Assembly (NCBI RefSeq): GCF_006496635.1
Contig: NZ_CP022958.1
Span: 1,426,001 to 1,490,000, forward strand
Reading direction: 5' to 3'
Length of the DNA: 64,000 bases
Source of the DNA: Azoarcus sp. DD4
GTDB lineage: Bacteria > Pseudomonadota > Gammaproteobacteria > Burkholderiales > Rhodocyclaceae
The notes under the pieces are model-generated. The model saw only the letters and a program-made list of their open reading frames with translations, did no database searches and was not told the DNA's origin. The first letter of the stretch is position 1. Each line of letters opens with the position of its first letter. The position numbers and the translations under genes are program-made. This document shows positions 63,437 through 64,000 of the stretch, in pieces.

Positions 63437-64000
<564 letters not shown>

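Overview
The window is GC-rich chromosomal DNA of a betaproteobacterium. The gene content and protein sequences best fit the Rhodocyclales (Azoarcus/Thauera/Aromatoleum group): aromatic ring-hydroxylating dioxygenase genes, a complete periplasmic thiosulfate-oxidising (Sox) cluster, AceK with both monomeric and dimeric NADP-isocitrate dehydrogenases, and typical betaproteobacterial housekeeping genes. The taxonomic placement is an inference; no rRNA or tRNA gene is present to confirm it.

Layout. 1-12.4 kb is a catabolic block: the 3' part of an AraC-type regulator, a phytoene-dehydrogenase-like flavoprotein, a minus-strand cluster (ferredoxin reductase, dioxygenase alpha, dioxygenase beta, an isochorismatase-like protein lacking the usual catalytic residues, an SDR dehydrogenase), a divergent branched-chain-type ABC importer (livHMGF plus binding protein) and an RraA-family protein. 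12.5-20.2 kb is core genome: an unrecognised 187-aa protein, clpA-clpS, a cold-shock gene with a long leader, rpmB-rpmG, radC, coaBC, dut and a Nudix hydrolase. 20.3-29.4 kb is sulfur oxidation: a diheme cytochrome c, a soxF/soxE-like flavocytochrome pair, and divergent soxCDYZAXB with an apparent terminator between soxX and soxB. 29.4-35.4 kb is the isocitrate node: aceK, monomeric icd and dimeric icd.

35.5-43 kb is a long minus-strand run of membrane proteins (unknown 7-8 TM protein, orphan DUF4212 subunit coupled to an EF-G paralogue, BT1-type transporter, LrgB, LrgA, gate-domain protein, small two-TM protein). 43-44.7 kb encodes a secreted PHB-depolymerase-like enzyme with a fibronectin III domain. 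44.7-49.4 kb encodes a caa3-like cytochrome oxidase with two subunit-III-type proteins, resembling the coxMNOP arrangement of Bradyrhizobium. 49.7-53.1 kb holds a TIR-domain/TM/beta-domain protein, malate synthase A and a TauE-type exporter. 53.3-57.5 kb holds a LysR regulator, a putative polysaccharide O-acetylation pair (SGNH + MBOAT) and a small ABM-like protein.

57.6-64 kb is the glycerate branch of glyoxylate metabolism, in transcription order gcl (cut by the window end), hyi, glxR, DUF3830, glycerate 2-kinase, HbpS/GlcG-like, pyruvate kinase. It would take two glyoxylate to tartronate semialdehyde, glycerate, 2-phosphoglycerate and, with enolase encoded elsewhere, pyruvate. With aceB and the Icd/AceK node, the window holds much of the control of glyoxylate and isocitrate carbon. 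I found no CRISPR array, transposase, integrase or tRNA. The most unusual items are the catalytically deviant isochorismatase-like protein, the TIR fusion, the orphan DUF4212/EF-G pair, the soxX-soxB terminator, a nested palindromic repeat family and an (AG)9 repeat beside the hbpS ribosome-binding site.
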